Assembly (NCBI GenBank): GCA_024734495.1
Contig: JALMQS010000225.1
Span: forward strand, 15,460,591 to 15,524,590
Direction of reading: 5' to 3'
DNA: 64,000 nt
Source: Forficula auricularia
Taxonomy: Eukaryota > Arthropoda > Insecta > Dermaptera > Forficulidae
The position numbers and the translations under genes are program-made. Shown piece after piece: positions 21,036 through 31,924 of the stretch (position 1 is its first letter; each line of letters starts with the position of its first letter). The notes under the pieces were generated by a model. It did no database searches and was not told the DNA's origin. It saw only the letters and a program-made list of their open reading frames with translations.

Positions 21036-21354
21036 CACTTAATCTTTCACTTGATATCAGTTATCTTCAATTATCGAAGCTGCTTTCGGCTAATCCGAAC
21101 AGGCTACAGCCCCAATTAGTTCGGATTTGAAGGGTTTCACGGTAATTTTAATATTTGTAAATATTTTTTTCGAGATCTGGCTTTATATCGGATTTCGAAT
21201 TTAGTGATTTTTATTGTAAGTGAATGCAAAGGTACACTAAAAGTGTTCAATCAGTGTAAATGTGAAAAAACAATACTACAGCCAGATACGAAAAGAAAAC
21301 ATGCATTGAAGAACCCAATAACAAAATGTACGTATTAGTCCTTATGGTAATAAC

Positions 21355-21519
21355 CGCGGGGTGAACCGCGACCTAAAATCGTGTACACCTACTTCCACTT
21401 TCACTTTAATTTCCAAGTAGGAGACAATAGATGACAATAGATTATCTAATTAATTCCAAAGTAATTCAAATAATTCCAAAGACGGTGTACACCTAATTCC
21501 AATCGCGGTTCACCCCTCG
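21355..21519. mobile_element. hAT-type MITE, copy B
   Basis: The ends are CGCGGGGTGAACCGCGA and the inverse of CGAGGGGTGAACCGCGA, flanked by perfect 8-bp duplications GTAATAAC (21347-21354 and 21520-21527). It is homologous to copy A at 12521-12659, with about 26 extra internal bases. Confidence 0.88.
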
Positions 21520-21540
21520 GTAATAACCATTATTAAAAAT

Positions 21541-23548
21541 NNNNNNNNNNNNNNNNNNNTATGACTCCGCCTATATTGACCAACCGGTTATTATGACGTA
21601 ATTACACTACGAAGTTTGGTTTTCATATAAAATTCTTTATAAAAAAGTCGGATATAATGACTTCGCTTACAGTGACATGTCGCTTATTATGACCCATTTT
21701 TGATAAATTATGTCCGGTTATAATGTCCGACATGATTCTTTACACCTTCGGTAATGTTCGTTGATTCCCGACGATGTTCGGCACGTGGCTCGTTTTCGTT
21801 TTGAATCTCAGTGGTTAATTGACACTTGAAGTTCACGCATTGTTTTTCGTTTGTCGTTTGTGTTTTTCATTGTACTGTGAAAAAAATGTCATCTCAACGC
21901 CGTAAAGCATTTACGATGGAGGAGAAAGGTGCAATAATATGCAGATTAGAAAATGGAGAATCAAACTCATCTCTGGCAAAAGAATTTGGCGTGGGTCATT
22001 CGACAATCTCAATGATTTTCAAAAACAAGAACCGCATTAAGCAATCGTTCAATTCAAATGTTTTGACTCCGAAGAGGCTTCGAAAATCGAGGCAAGAAAA
22101 TGTTGATCAAGCATTAATTCAGTGGTTTAAAATCATGAGAAACAAAGGAATACCTGTCAGCGGCCCTATGCTACAGGAAAAGGCAAATGTTTTTGCTGCG
22201 CGTTTTGGTATTCTCGACTTCAATTGTTCTGCAAGCTGGATCAGTCGTTTTAAAGTTCGACATAACATTGTGGCGGGAAAAATTGTCGGTGAATCTTCGT
22301 CTGTTGATCAAAATTCAACAACAAACTGGTTGACATCTGTGTGGCCGAATCTACGAAGACAATTTTCTGATGATGAGATATTTAATGCTGATGAAACTGG
22401 ACTGTTTTACAAATTAATGCCGGACAAAACTTTAAAATTTAAAGGTGAGAATTGTAGTGGAGGCAAGTTGTCGAAAGATAGAATAACTGTCATAGTAGCA
22501 GCTAATATGAGTGGCACAGAGAAAAAGAAATTGCTCATTATTGGAAAGTCACAAAAACCAAGATGTTTTAGAAGTGTCAAATCATTACCTGTCGATTATG
22601 TTAACAATCGTAGAGCTTGGATGACGTCAGAACTTTTTGAAAAATGGCTTCGAGATTGGGATCGTGATTTGGTGAAGAAGAAGAAAAAGATTTTATTGCT
22701 GGTTGATAATTGCCCGGCGCATCCAAATGTTACTGATTTAAAGTCTATAACACTTGCTTTCCTTCCACCGAATACAACATCAGTACTACAGCCGATGGAT
22801 CAGGGAATAATACGATCACTCAAAACGAATTTTAGAAAGAACCTTGTACTCAAAATGATTAATTGTCTTGATGCTAATGAAAACAACTCTTCTACAAAAA
22901 TAACGGTGCTAGATGCAATTCTGATGGTTAATGATGCCTGGAATAAAATGTCACAAAGTACCATTCACAACTGTTTCAAACATGCAGGATTCATTGAAAA
23001 CCACGACGGTTTACCTATTCAAATATCAGAACATGAATTTGATGAAGAAGATGACTTCCCTTTATCTTTGTGGTCACGAAACCTAAATTCAGATTCTTTA
23101 GCAGCACCGGAAATGTGGGAAGATTATGTTGACATCGATAGCGCTCTCCTCACATCCGAAGAACCTACCGATGAAACTATCGTACAGAACATTAATGCTA
23201 AGGAACAGCTCGAAAGTGATGGGGAAGAGGAAGTCGAGGAAGAACCATTACCTACCGCAGAAGAGGCATTAGAGGCTGCAGAATTATTATCACGATTTGT
23301 TCATAGCAATATTGAAAATGATAATTTGACCATGGCGATGTCTTCTATACACAATAGTATTAGAGACTGTTTTTACAATAAAATGAAAAAACAAAAGCAG
23401 ACAAAAATTACAGATTACTTACATTAAAAAATGAAAAATATTTAATATCTATGTATACTATGTTTCTCTATTAAAATACTTAAGAACATATTTACATAAA
23501 AAAGTTTGTTTTTTTTCACAAAACGCTTTGTATGACGTCCGCTTATTA
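21541..23548 (+). mobile_element. Pogo/Tigger transposon, 5' part
   Basis: The 5' terminus falls in a 19-N gap (21541-21559). From the intact right end of the second copy (inverse of CAGTAGAATCCG, then TTATAATGAC) the missing bases would be about that length. Subterminal repeats of the CGGTTATNATGAC type lie at 21560-21745. The 3' part of this copy beyond GTCCGCTTATTA is displaced by the LTR element starting at 23546. Confidence 0.8.
21886..23427 (+). CDS. Pogo/Tigger-like transposase, intact
   Basis: A 513-residue cut-and-paste transposase acting on its own inverted repeats in the nucleus. The start is set at the ATG at 21886 (MSSQRRKAF); upstream in-frame sequence lacks another ATG. Residues 1-55 form the N-terminal helix-turn-helix (Psq/CENP-B type, with SLAKEFGVGHSTISMIF). 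About 63-130 is the CENP-B-like second DNA-binding domain (ISRFKVRHNI). A DDE_1 catalytic core follows with Asp169 (FNADETGLFYK), Asp274 (LLVDNCPAH) and Asp305 (VLQPMDQG), a DD30D spacing typical of pogo/Tigger. About 370-470 is acidic. The C-terminus QTKITDYLH (505-513) resembles a PCNA-interacting box. No stop or frameshift is seen, so activity is possible, though the 5' end is in a gap and an LTR element separates it from its 3' terminus. Domestication is unlikely given the flanking transposon sequence. Confidence 0.9.
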   Translation: MSSQRRKAFTMEEKGAIICRLENGESNSSLAKEFGVGHSTISMIFKNKNRIKQSFNSNVLTPKRLRKSRQENVDQALIQWFKIMRNKGIPVSGPMLQEKANVFAARFGILDFNCSASWISRFKVRHNIVAGKIVGESSSVDQNSTTNWLTSVWPNLRRQFSDDEIFNADETGLFYKLMPDKTLKFKGENCSGGKLSKDRITVIVAANMSGTEKKKLLIIGKSQKPRCFRSVKSLPVDYVNNRRAWMTSELFEKWLRDWDRDLVKKKKKILLLVDNCPAHPNVTDLKSITLAFLPPNTTSVLQPMDQGIIRSLKTNFRKNLVLKMINCLDANENNSSTKITVLDAILMVNDAWNKMSQSTIHNCFKHAGFIENHDGLPIQISEHEFDEEDDFPLSLWSRNLNSDSLAAPEMWEDYVDIDSALLTSEEPTDETIVQNINAKEQLESDGEEEVEEEPLPTAEEALEAAELLSRFVHSNIENDNLTMAMSSIHNSIRDCFYNKMKKQKQTKITDYLH

Positions 23549-24123
23549 GCACTCTGAATAAATAAAAATAGAACAAAATTTAGAAAAAAACTATTTATTA
23601 ATAGAAAAAAATAATTCAAATTATAAATATAAAAGAACAAGCGGTTCAAGGGTTAAACCTGCCAGGCACGTTTAATATAATAAAAATAAATTAAAGGTGA
23701 AAGAAATGATATATTTAAATAAATACCATAAGAAAATATTAATAAAAGAAATATTTGCTGGCAGGGCCAATGTAGAAGTTATATAAAAAAATATATATAT
23801 ATAAAATTAAATAACGAATCGCTTCGATAAGCTCTGAAAGAAGATGAAGGCTGAGTGAAAGAAAGCAAGCGAAAGATGGCGAAAGTAGAGAGTATTGCGT
23901 AGGCGGTCCGCAGGTCTGCTCAAGACTTCAGCTCCTTCTCTACTGCCTGAGCAAATTGTCGCCTCTAGGCTGACTGGCAGCGGACCTGAGATTAGCAACG
24001 CTCAGAGCCAGTCTCCAGGCTGCCAACCGTGGAAGGCTTTAATCATCCTATAAAAGAAGAACAAACTTGGCAACGAAGTTGCCCATTAAATGAATGGGGG
24101 GGTCTGCCCCTTATATCATTACA
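23546..24123 (-). repeat. 3' LTR of defective gypsy-like element (truncated)
   Basis: 578 bp nearly identical to 28688-29267. On the minus strand it starts TGTAATGATATAAGGGGC and breaks off at GAGTGCTAA, about 71 bp short of the end of the other LTR. The break meets Tigger sequence at a shared TTA, so this border is a deletion or recombination joint, not an integration joint. Confidence 0.85.
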
Positions 24124-24140
24124 TCCCCCCGGCCAGAAAC
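24124..24140 (-). other. Polypurine tract of the LTR element
   Basis: On the minus strand GGCCGGGGGGA lies directly before the 3' LTR start TGTAATG. This is the expected plus-strand primer site and fixes the element's orientation as minus. Confidence 0.65.
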
Positions 24141-27100
24141 ATTAAAATTGGAACCACTTAAGAAGGTGACAAGTTTAATGCCTCTGACTCCAGGACCGAA
24201 TATCATCGGCCAGCACCCGCACAGTATACTGTTACCATGAATTTACTGTACTGATGCTAGAATTACAATTGAAGTATAAAAATAAAAAAATAAACAAATA
24301 AATGCATAGGCATTGGATGTCCATGTCTGGGTGTCAGATAGGAACGAAGCTTTCCTGATCTTCCAGTAACATCGGGACAAACCAAGGCGAGCGCACCGCC
24401 ACGGCTGTAACGTGGGAGTGAGAGATTATTTGCTTACAAGGGGAAATTTAATGACTGTTCAGAGCGCTTTGTCCTACCTTGAGGCCTCTGAAACCTTCAA
24501 AGCGGTTACTAGCTGTCCTCTGAACAAGTCGCGGTTAAATGGGAGCCGGAGGGGATGCTGGGCAGCCGTTTCAGACCCCGTGGTGGCCAACCCCAACGTC
24601 TTCCATCCAACCCAATTCTTAAGAAAATTACAATACATCGGGCACACAGCCCGGCTCAACACATAGAGGGAATGGCCCGTGCCCAATTGTCCGGGAATTG
24701 CCTCGGCGGGTCACCGTCGGCTCATTCCTCTATAAACTACTTCCATCAGGCACACAGCCTGGCTCACTTCTTAGAGTGAATGGCCCGCTCCCAATTGTCC
24801 GGAAATTGCATCGGTGGGTAGCCGTCGGCTCATCCCTCAAGAAAAACAATGGGTCTATGCCCCGCGGACTGAGCCGCCCATTAAACCTGCCACACAGTAA
24901 TTAAAAAAAGGGGGGGGGAAATTAATACAAAAATCTCACAATCCAACACAAGCCTGTGACAGACGACCGCAGAGGTAGGTCCGTCAGAACTGGCTTCAAA
25001 GTCCAGCCACGTCCACATCAGACACACAGCATGAGCCCCCAATGTTTCTCTACATTTTTACGAAGGGACCAAAATTGGCTTTGACTGAAAAATAAAAAAA
25101 TTAAATTAACAAAAAAATTAATGTTTGGGCAACTGCAACATTATACTACTTAGGTCCAGCCGACAAGGATCCTCAGGGCATTCTTCCTCTGAGTCCTCGA
25201 CCAGACCGCCGACCATCATCACGATACTCTCACGCGCCATTACGCGGCTTAGATATTCATAAAAGAATATATATATAAAAAAAACTAAAAAAATAAAATA
25301 AAACAATAATTAAAAAAATAATTATTCGCGACCATCGGCGCTTAAGGTCTTTTTACAAAAAAACAAACAATTCAATGAGCCTCAGGGGCTTTAGATTTTA
25401 CAAATTATACCAAGCATACAAACCAGTCACAGACCACAACAAGCCACTAGGCAACAAAACAATTCTCCAGATAGGGCCCAGACCTTGCACTCACTTTTGA
25501 CAGGCAATCGGTTTTTGGCACTTAGAGAACTAAAAAAATGTCCATTGGATGGCAAAAGAATGTAAATAAATTCCATTGGTTAAAAAATCATGTTACTATT
25601 ACAGGTAATAGAATAAAAAAACTCAAAGGTCAGAGAGAATGGTAAATAAACTAACCATAAAAAAATAAATTCTATCATTGATAAATACGGAATAAAGAAA
25701 TTAAAATTTCAATTAAGTTATTTAATTAAGAGGAACCTTAACATAATAGGATCAGTAAGAAAACCCAGACACTGGGATTTAGCAGTGTCCAAACTGCGGA
25801 TAATATTTTTATATAAAAATAATCAATAACTTTTACTATTAATAAATAAAATAGTTGGACCCGGGTGATAATTTACTAGCATTAATACCAAAAAAATTAA
25901 ATGCTAATTATAATTGATTCCAATGAGAAAGAGCAGAGAGAAAAATGTATAGGAGACTCTGAACCCAAGGACAATAAAGAAATAAATGGCTTCAAGCGTG
26001 ACCAAAACGCCGGTTTAAATATGAGAGTGGTTGACAATAAAAAGAATTATTCTTTGCAAATCTCATTGCTGAAGATTGGTGGGGTTACACACCGAATAGC
26101 TATTTTTCTGTTTAAACAAAGTCAATAGCAAATAACTGATTTGCCAGACCAGGTAACAAATAATCATTATTCAATAAAACAATAATAAAATAAAAAAATT
26201 AACAAGAAATTTCATTTTAGACAGACTGACAGACTGAACTATAAAATTCAAAACAATGAATTTGAAAGCTGATTGGTTTTTTTTTAAAAAATAAAAAATC
26301 CAGGTAAACCAAACTGAATTAGTAATGAACATGGCTGGGATTTGACCTCGGAGGGATCTTTCTCCGTTAGCAGTGATCAATTTAAATTGAATTAACTAAA
26401 CGATAATGAGAGGATTTAGGATTATCTGTTCATCAATAGATTGCCTCTCTAATTAATCGATGCCAATGCGCTATTAGTTATAATAATGAGCATTAATTGA
26501 TTTCAATTTCAATTAAAAAAACATTTATTAAATAATTAAGTAAGCTTATCTTACTTAATTGACAAAACGATTTAGCAGAATTTAATGATTTTAATAATTT
26601 AATGACAGACAGACTGACAGACGAAATTTTTTTTAAAAAATAATTACGTTTAAAACAATTAGCTAGAGAATTTATTCGATTTACAAAATAAGCAATTCGA
26701 AACCAAATTTAATCTGAACCACCAATTAATCTAACTGGAATTCAATTCCATAGGACTATAGTAATTTTGATAATCAGTTTTCATCTGAATTATAAAAAAT
26801 TATCAAAGAATAAGGCTTAATTTTATGAATAGATTTCAATTTTATTTTTGAACCATTTTAAGATTAGATTTTAAATAAAAAAATGACTATTGAATGATTT
26901 TAATTCAATTATAGCAGGTGATTCATATTAAAAATTTTTAAGAAAATTTACCCTAATTAAGACAAAATGACTTTACTGAAATTTTAGCGATTTAAAGACT
27001 TTAGCAAAAGAAAGAATTTCTTTGTTTCACAAAAAAAAATGATTGGACTTCCCGACGGACTTAAATAATTTACTGAATAGACAGACAGACTAATGAAATT

Positions 27101-27299
27101 TTCTCATTTTGATAGAAAATTAAAGAGATAAATTATGCAAAAAAATTATATACAAGTATGTACAACAAAAATAAAAATAAACAAATAAAGGAAAAGATAT
27201 GAAAAGAACAAAAGATTAGGGGGAAAATTAAGAGATAGAATTCAACTGGAACAAGCCCCTATGTGGAATTAACACATAGTTTGTGATTAGCTTTTTTAA

Positions 27300-27737
27300 T
27301 CACTGTTCCGGGCTACTATAAAACCGTTTCAATAACCGAGTGTTGAACACACCATGCTTCTTGCCATGGAAGACTTCTAATACATCGGTGCCCCCGGGGC
27401 ATATTTCTGCCACGCGGAAGGGCACTACGTATTGCAAAAAGAATTTATTATATAGGGATCGCGCAAGTTTGTCGAATTTTGTTAGCACGGTAAATTTAAT
27501 ACCGTGAGCTACAAACGATTTGTTTGATCTTCCGGGCTCAACTACTTTACTAATGAAAAGTATTTCGCCCCGTACCACCTCAAGGATCTCCCTCAATCCT
27601 TGTTTTTGATACTTGATAGAGGATTTTACCTCTACTCTCCTTAATGGGAATTTAACCAGTTTTTCAGGTTGGGGATTTTTGATTACTTCAGGATGGTGAA
27701 TTTCTGTGTAGACTATTTCTACTTCATCCTGGAACAT
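27300..27737 (-). pseudogene. Integrase C-terminal-like remnant of the LTR element
   Basis: A 145-codon frame. Its end shows FRVAEICPGGTDVLEVFHG followed by GVFNTRLLKRFYSS, the small-barrel-like pattern (...GPYRV...V.L...G..GV.N.R.LK.Y) seen at the end of gypsy integrases. The first part is not recognised. It follows the gag-like coiled coil directly, so most of pol is missing. The assignment is tentative. Confidence 0.4.
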
Positions 27738-27753
27738 TTGTAACCCATCCTGG

Positions 27754-28432
27754 TCACAGACTGCAACCGCCGTCTCTATTCTTGGGCTGTTCTATAATGA
27801 TTTCATCTGTGGTTTCCCATATTTCCCCAGATGTGCCTATTTCGATTTTCTTTACGGCATGCTCCCTTATACCTATACCCAGCCTTATACTCTGGTCGTC
27901 CATTTTCCTAATTATCTCCTCTATTTTCCTGTTCACTCCGTCCATCTTGTGATTCAACTCTCTATTGTTACCGTCTACTCTATCCATTCTATCATTTATT
28001 TCCTTATTTCCACCATCTATTTTACTATTTATTTCCTTTTGACGCTATCTATTTTATTGCTCATTTCTCCCATTTGATTATTCATTTCCCTACTGTTACT
28101 ATCCATTTTACCACCAAGATCACCTTTTATTTCTCTGCTCATCTCTCCCATTTGTTCCCTATTGTCTCTATGTATTCTATTCGTTCTCCATTTTCTCCAT
28201 CTGTCTCTCGTTCATTCTCTCTATTAGTGCCATCATTTGCGCCATGTCAAACGGTGCAGTACTCACCGGTGTCTGCGGCTGCACTTCCCGGACCGCTATC
28301 CGATGAAAGGCTTGGGAATTCAGCAGTGGCCGTTGCTATCTGTGCCTGGTTGATTGGTTCGGCTTGTATTTCCAACCTGGTGGAATGCGCCAATGGTTCC
28401 TGACCTTCTATTAATTCTGTGTCTCCTGGCAT
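27754..28432 (-). pseudogene. Gag-like coiled-coil remnant of the LTR element
   Basis: On the minus strand a short N-terminal frame (MPGDTELIEGQEPLAHSTRL, from 28432) is followed, after frame breaks, by repeated M-x-x-x-N/K-x-x-E/D heptads, for example NDRMDRVDGNNRELNHKMDG (27930-27990), predicting a long coiled coil. This suits a retroelement Gag, but capsid and zinc-knuckle motifs are not seen. Confidence 0.4.
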
Positions 28433-28591
28433 TGTAAAAAGTCTGATGGTTCTCTAAAAAATTAAAAGAATTAATTTCTTTTCTCAAGGAAAATTTAATG
28501 AAAAAAATTCACTAAAAAAATAAAAATTAAACGAAAAAAACAAAAAAGACTTTCTCTCACTCAATTATACCCTTCACCCTCCTTAGGGCCT

Positions 28592-28616
28592 TTCAAATCT
28601 CGGTGTGGGACCTCCA
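28592..28616 (-). other. Primer-binding site complementary to tRNA-Gln 3' end
   Basis: Directly after the 5' LTR end ...CCCAACA the minus strand reads TGGAGGTCCCAC, AC, CGAGATTTGAA. Except for the extra AC, this is the complement of the conserved animal tRNA-Gln 3' end (TTCAAATCTCGGTGGGACCT plus CCA), as remembered. It defines the true LTR end. Confidence 0.65.
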
Positions 28617-29267
28617 TGTTGGGATTTAAGGGCTTTATGTGACTTTAGGAGAGCCCTATAATCTAAATTGGTCAGGTGTGTATAATGTTAGCACTCTGAA
28701 TAAATAAAAATAGAACAAAATTTAGAAAAAAACTATTTATTAATAGAAAAAAATAATTCAAATTATAAATATAAAAGAACAAGCGGTTCAAGGGTTAAAC
28801 CTGCCAGGCACGTTTAATATAATAAAAATAAATTAAAGGTGAAAGAAATGATATATTTAAATAAATACCATAAGAAAATATTAATAAAAGAAATATTTGC
28901 TGGCAGGGCCAATGTAGAAGTTATATAAAAAAATATATATATATAAAATTAAATAACGAATCGCTTCGATAAGCTCTGAAAGAAGATGAAGGCTGAGTGA
29001 AAGAAAGCAAGCGAAAGATGGCGAAAGTAGAGAGTATTGCGTAGGCGGTCCGCAGGTCTGCTCAAGACTTCAGCTCCTTCTCTACTGCCTGAGCAAATTG
29101 TCGCCTCTAGGCTGACTGGCAGCGGACCTGAGATTAGCAACGCTCAGAGCCAGTCTCCAGGCTGCCAACCGTGGAAGGCTTTAATCATCCTATAAAAGAA
29201 GAACAAACTTGGCAACGAAGTTGCCCATTAAATGAATGGGGGGGGGTCTGCCCCTTATATCATTACA
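28617..29267 (-). repeat. 5' LTR of defective gypsy-like element (full length)
   Basis: 651 bp on the minus strand, starting TGTAATGATATAAGGGGC and ending CCCAACA, the canonical TG...CA, directly before the primer-binding site. It shares 580 bp with the 3' LTR; a 2-bp difference in a G run is the clearest change. Confidence 0.8.
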
Positions 29268-30119
29268 AATCATTACCTGTCGATTATGTTAACAATCGTA
29301 GAGCTTGGATGACGTCAGAACTTTTTGAAAAATAACTTCGAGATTGGGATCGTGATTTGGTGAAGAAGAAGAAAAATATTTTATTGCTGGTTGATAATTG
29401 CCCGGCGCATCCAAATGTTACTGATTTAAAGTCTATAACACTTGCTTTCCTTCCACCGAATACAACATCAGTACTACAGCCGATGGATCAGGGAATAATA
29501 CGATCACTCAAAACGAATTTTAGAAAGAACCTTGTACTCAAAATGATTAATTGTCTTGATGCTAATGAAAAACAACTCTTCTACAAAAATAACGGTGCTA
29601 GATGCAATTCTGATGGTTAATGATGCCTGGAATAAAATGTCACAAAGTACCATTCACAACTGTTTCAAACATGCAGGATTCATTGAAAACCACGACGGTT
29701 TACCTATTCAAATATCAGAACATGAATTTGATGAAGAAGATGACTTCCCTTTATCTTTGTGGTCACGAAACCTAAATTCAGATTCTTTAGCAGCACCGGA
29801 AATGTGGGAAGATTATGTTGACATCGATAGCGCTCTCCTCACATCCGAAGAACCTACCGATGAAACTATCGTACAGAACATTAATGCTAAGGAACAGCTC
29901 GAAAGTGATGGGGAAGAGGAAGTCGAGGAAGAACCATTACCTACCGCAGAAGAGGCATTAGAGGCTGCAGAATTATTATCACGATTTGTTCATAGCAATA
30001 TTGAAAATGATAATTTGACCATGGCGATGTCTTCTATACACAATAGTATTAGAGACTGTTTTTACAATAAAATGAAAAAACAAAAGCAGACAAAAATTAC
30101 AGATTACTTACATTAAAAA
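29268..30119 (+). pseudogene. Pogo/Tigger transposase, broken second copy
   Basis: Corresponds to residues from about 232 to the end. It differs from copy 1 by TGG to TAA near 29332 (a premature stop), a G-to-T change near 29377, and one extra A in the 'gaaaaacaactc' run near 29570, which shifts the frame. The rest, including the acidic region and the C-terminal QTKITDYLH, is unchanged. Confidence 0.85.
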
Positions 30120-30286
30120 ATGAAAAATATTTAATATCTATGTATACTATGTTTCTCTATTAAAATACTTAAGAACATATTTACATAAAAAAAGTTTGTT
30201 TTTTTCACAAAACGCTTTGTATGACGTCCGCTTATTATGACGTGTTTGTCAATTCCTTTCGATGTCATTATAAACGGATTCTACTG
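29268..30286 (+). mobile_element. Pogo/Tigger transposon, second partial copy with intact 3' end
   Basis: Starts abruptly at the position equivalent to 22580 in the transposase and runs through the 3' UTR to the terminal inverted repeat ...AAACGGATTCTACTG, followed by TA (30287-30288). It overlaps 22580-23548 of copy 1 almost identically. Confidence 0.85.
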
Positions 30287-30289
30287 TAG

Positions 30290-31924
30290 TTTAAACTATC
30301 AAAATTATTAGGTTTTTTATTTTTTGTTTTACGTTAGTGATATTCAAAAACATAGGTTTTAATCGTATTTATCGCCTAATAATGCAACCAGCAATTCAGA
30401 GCGTTCGATTGAATGCATAACCTACAGTACAGAGGCGAAGCTCTCTTTCTAATTACCCATCCCCCCCTCTTTTTGGTCACTATCAATTTCAGATAGTGAG
30501 TCATTTTCATAAGGTAAATAGTTGTAGCTACCAAAATTATTAGTCAAGTCACATATACCGAACAATATTTCGAGTTAGTTTTGTTCAGAAAGAATGGTAT
30601 AGGATCGATGTAAAATATATTTAATGAAATTAAAAATTTAAATTTAAAAAATATAAAATACAAGGTTTCAGAAAAAACCTGTGAAATCTACCTTGTAAAT
30701 TTAAATTTTTAATTAAAACAAAGGAATTATATATCTTTTTTAAGAAAAAAAGATGGAATTTTTTCAAAAAATCAATTCACTGGCGGAACAGTTTATATAT
30801 TAAAAAACACAATTCCATGGTCACATATCTAAGATTTTAGTAGAAAACATTTTTATATTTCATGTCTGAGGGCTTTATCCCCCGGGAGGATGATGCAATA
30901 TCAAAATATTTTCTCTACTAAAATATTAAATATTGTGACCATGGAATTGTATTTTTTAAATTTTTAATTTTACTCTGTAGGTTTTTTTTTGATGCGGAAG
31001 TAAGTGAAAGTCATTTGCTGTCCGATAAAAACACCATGATATATATTTTTTTATTTGCTCTAATAATAAATTAAATATGATTATTTATTAGTGATAATTT
31101 CTCATTTACTTATTTATACATATTATATTATATTTGTAATTAAATGTTAATAAACAGCTAGTTTGGCTTGTCACTGTCAATAAATATCAAATATATAGTC
31201 CAACAACAATGAGCAAAAATTGTCATTCGAATCCTTGTTGATATTTTCATAATAAAGCATAATACATTCATTTGAGTTTCGATGTGATGGAATTTTATAG
31301 AGGAAATAAATTCCAAATACCGTCGAATTAAATAATTCAATGACGATATTTAAAAAAAAATCTACTCTACTCTAATTGAGTGAAATGAATTTGTTAAATC
31401 AAGATTTATTAGATAAAATTAAATTAAAGTATATTTTCGTTAATAAATGTTGATTTGATTTCGATATAACAAAGCGGAAGTTTGATTTGTTTTTAGTAAA
31501 GCAATGGATTGGTTGAGAAATGGCTGCACTCACCTAAGGAATGGCGGTAAGTACCGCCAGCTAGTAGGACCTGCAGAATAAGACCGGCTGAGCGACTGTG
31601 CAGCATTCACCTGTACAAGACAAAAACAGTTGTTAGTATTTTTTTACATCTATTAGAATTTCAACAGTTGATTACTAAAGAGAATCCAAAAAATAAATTA
31701 ATAAATAATCAACAAACAAAAAATACATAAAGTTTTATTATTATTATTATATATAGCAGGTGTTATTAGTATTATTTCATTTTAAGTCAAGCCTCTAAAC
31801 CAGTTGTTAGCTAATCTTGGGTCTGAATTTAAACGCAGCAATGAAAAAGTATGTATTCACTGTAACGGAAAATTACACGCTTACTCTTTAGGACTCTGTT
31901 GAACTAATTTAAAAGTAGGTAAAT
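30290..31924. other. Intergenic; one small foldback and one GC-richer patch
   Basis: A foldback at 30808-30956 has inverted arms around ACAATTCCATGGTCAC. At 31500-31625 a GC-richer stretch contains the inverted repeat GGCGGTAAGTACCGCC and a strong splice-donor-like GCG|GTAAGT. No gene model can be supported. Confidence 0.45.

Larger units (their letters stand above)
20398..21143. mobile_element. Pogo/Tigger-type MITE with nested foldback
   Basis: The left end is CAGTGAAACCCCACAAATCC and the right end is the inverse of CCGTGAAACCCTTCAAATCC, both next to a TA dinucleotide (20396-20397 and 21144-21145). TA duplications and CAGT-type termini suit the pogo/Tigger branch. There is no transposase. 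A Penelope-type foldback (20744-21035) inserted into it later. Confidence 0.7.
24124..28616 (-). mobile_element. Internal region of a defective Ty3/gypsy-like LTR retrotransposon
   Basis: About 4.5 kb between the LTRs, read on the minus strand. Coding remnants are confined to 27300-28432. The 3 kb next to the 3' LTR is AT-rich and non-coding apart from a GC-richer part at 24130-25080, which contains a 108-bp near-tandem repeat (24641-24748 and 24749-24856). No protease, reverse transcriptase or RNase H is visible. The internal deletion makes it a large non-autonomous derivative. Confidence 0.7.

Noticed and set aside
21826..21885. 20-residue N-terminal extension of the Tigger transposase
   Set aside because: The frame there begins with TTG, not ATG, and the conserved helix-turn-helix starts just after the ATG at 21886.
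23458..24123. Small minus-strand frames in the LTR
   Set aside because: The same frame recurs in both LTRs (23807-23998 and 28949-29140) because LTR sequence is duplicated; no protein is supported.
27859..28403. Plus-strand open frames in the LTR element
   Set aside because: They are the reverse of the gag-like coiled-coil region and read as low-complexity hydrophobic sequence.
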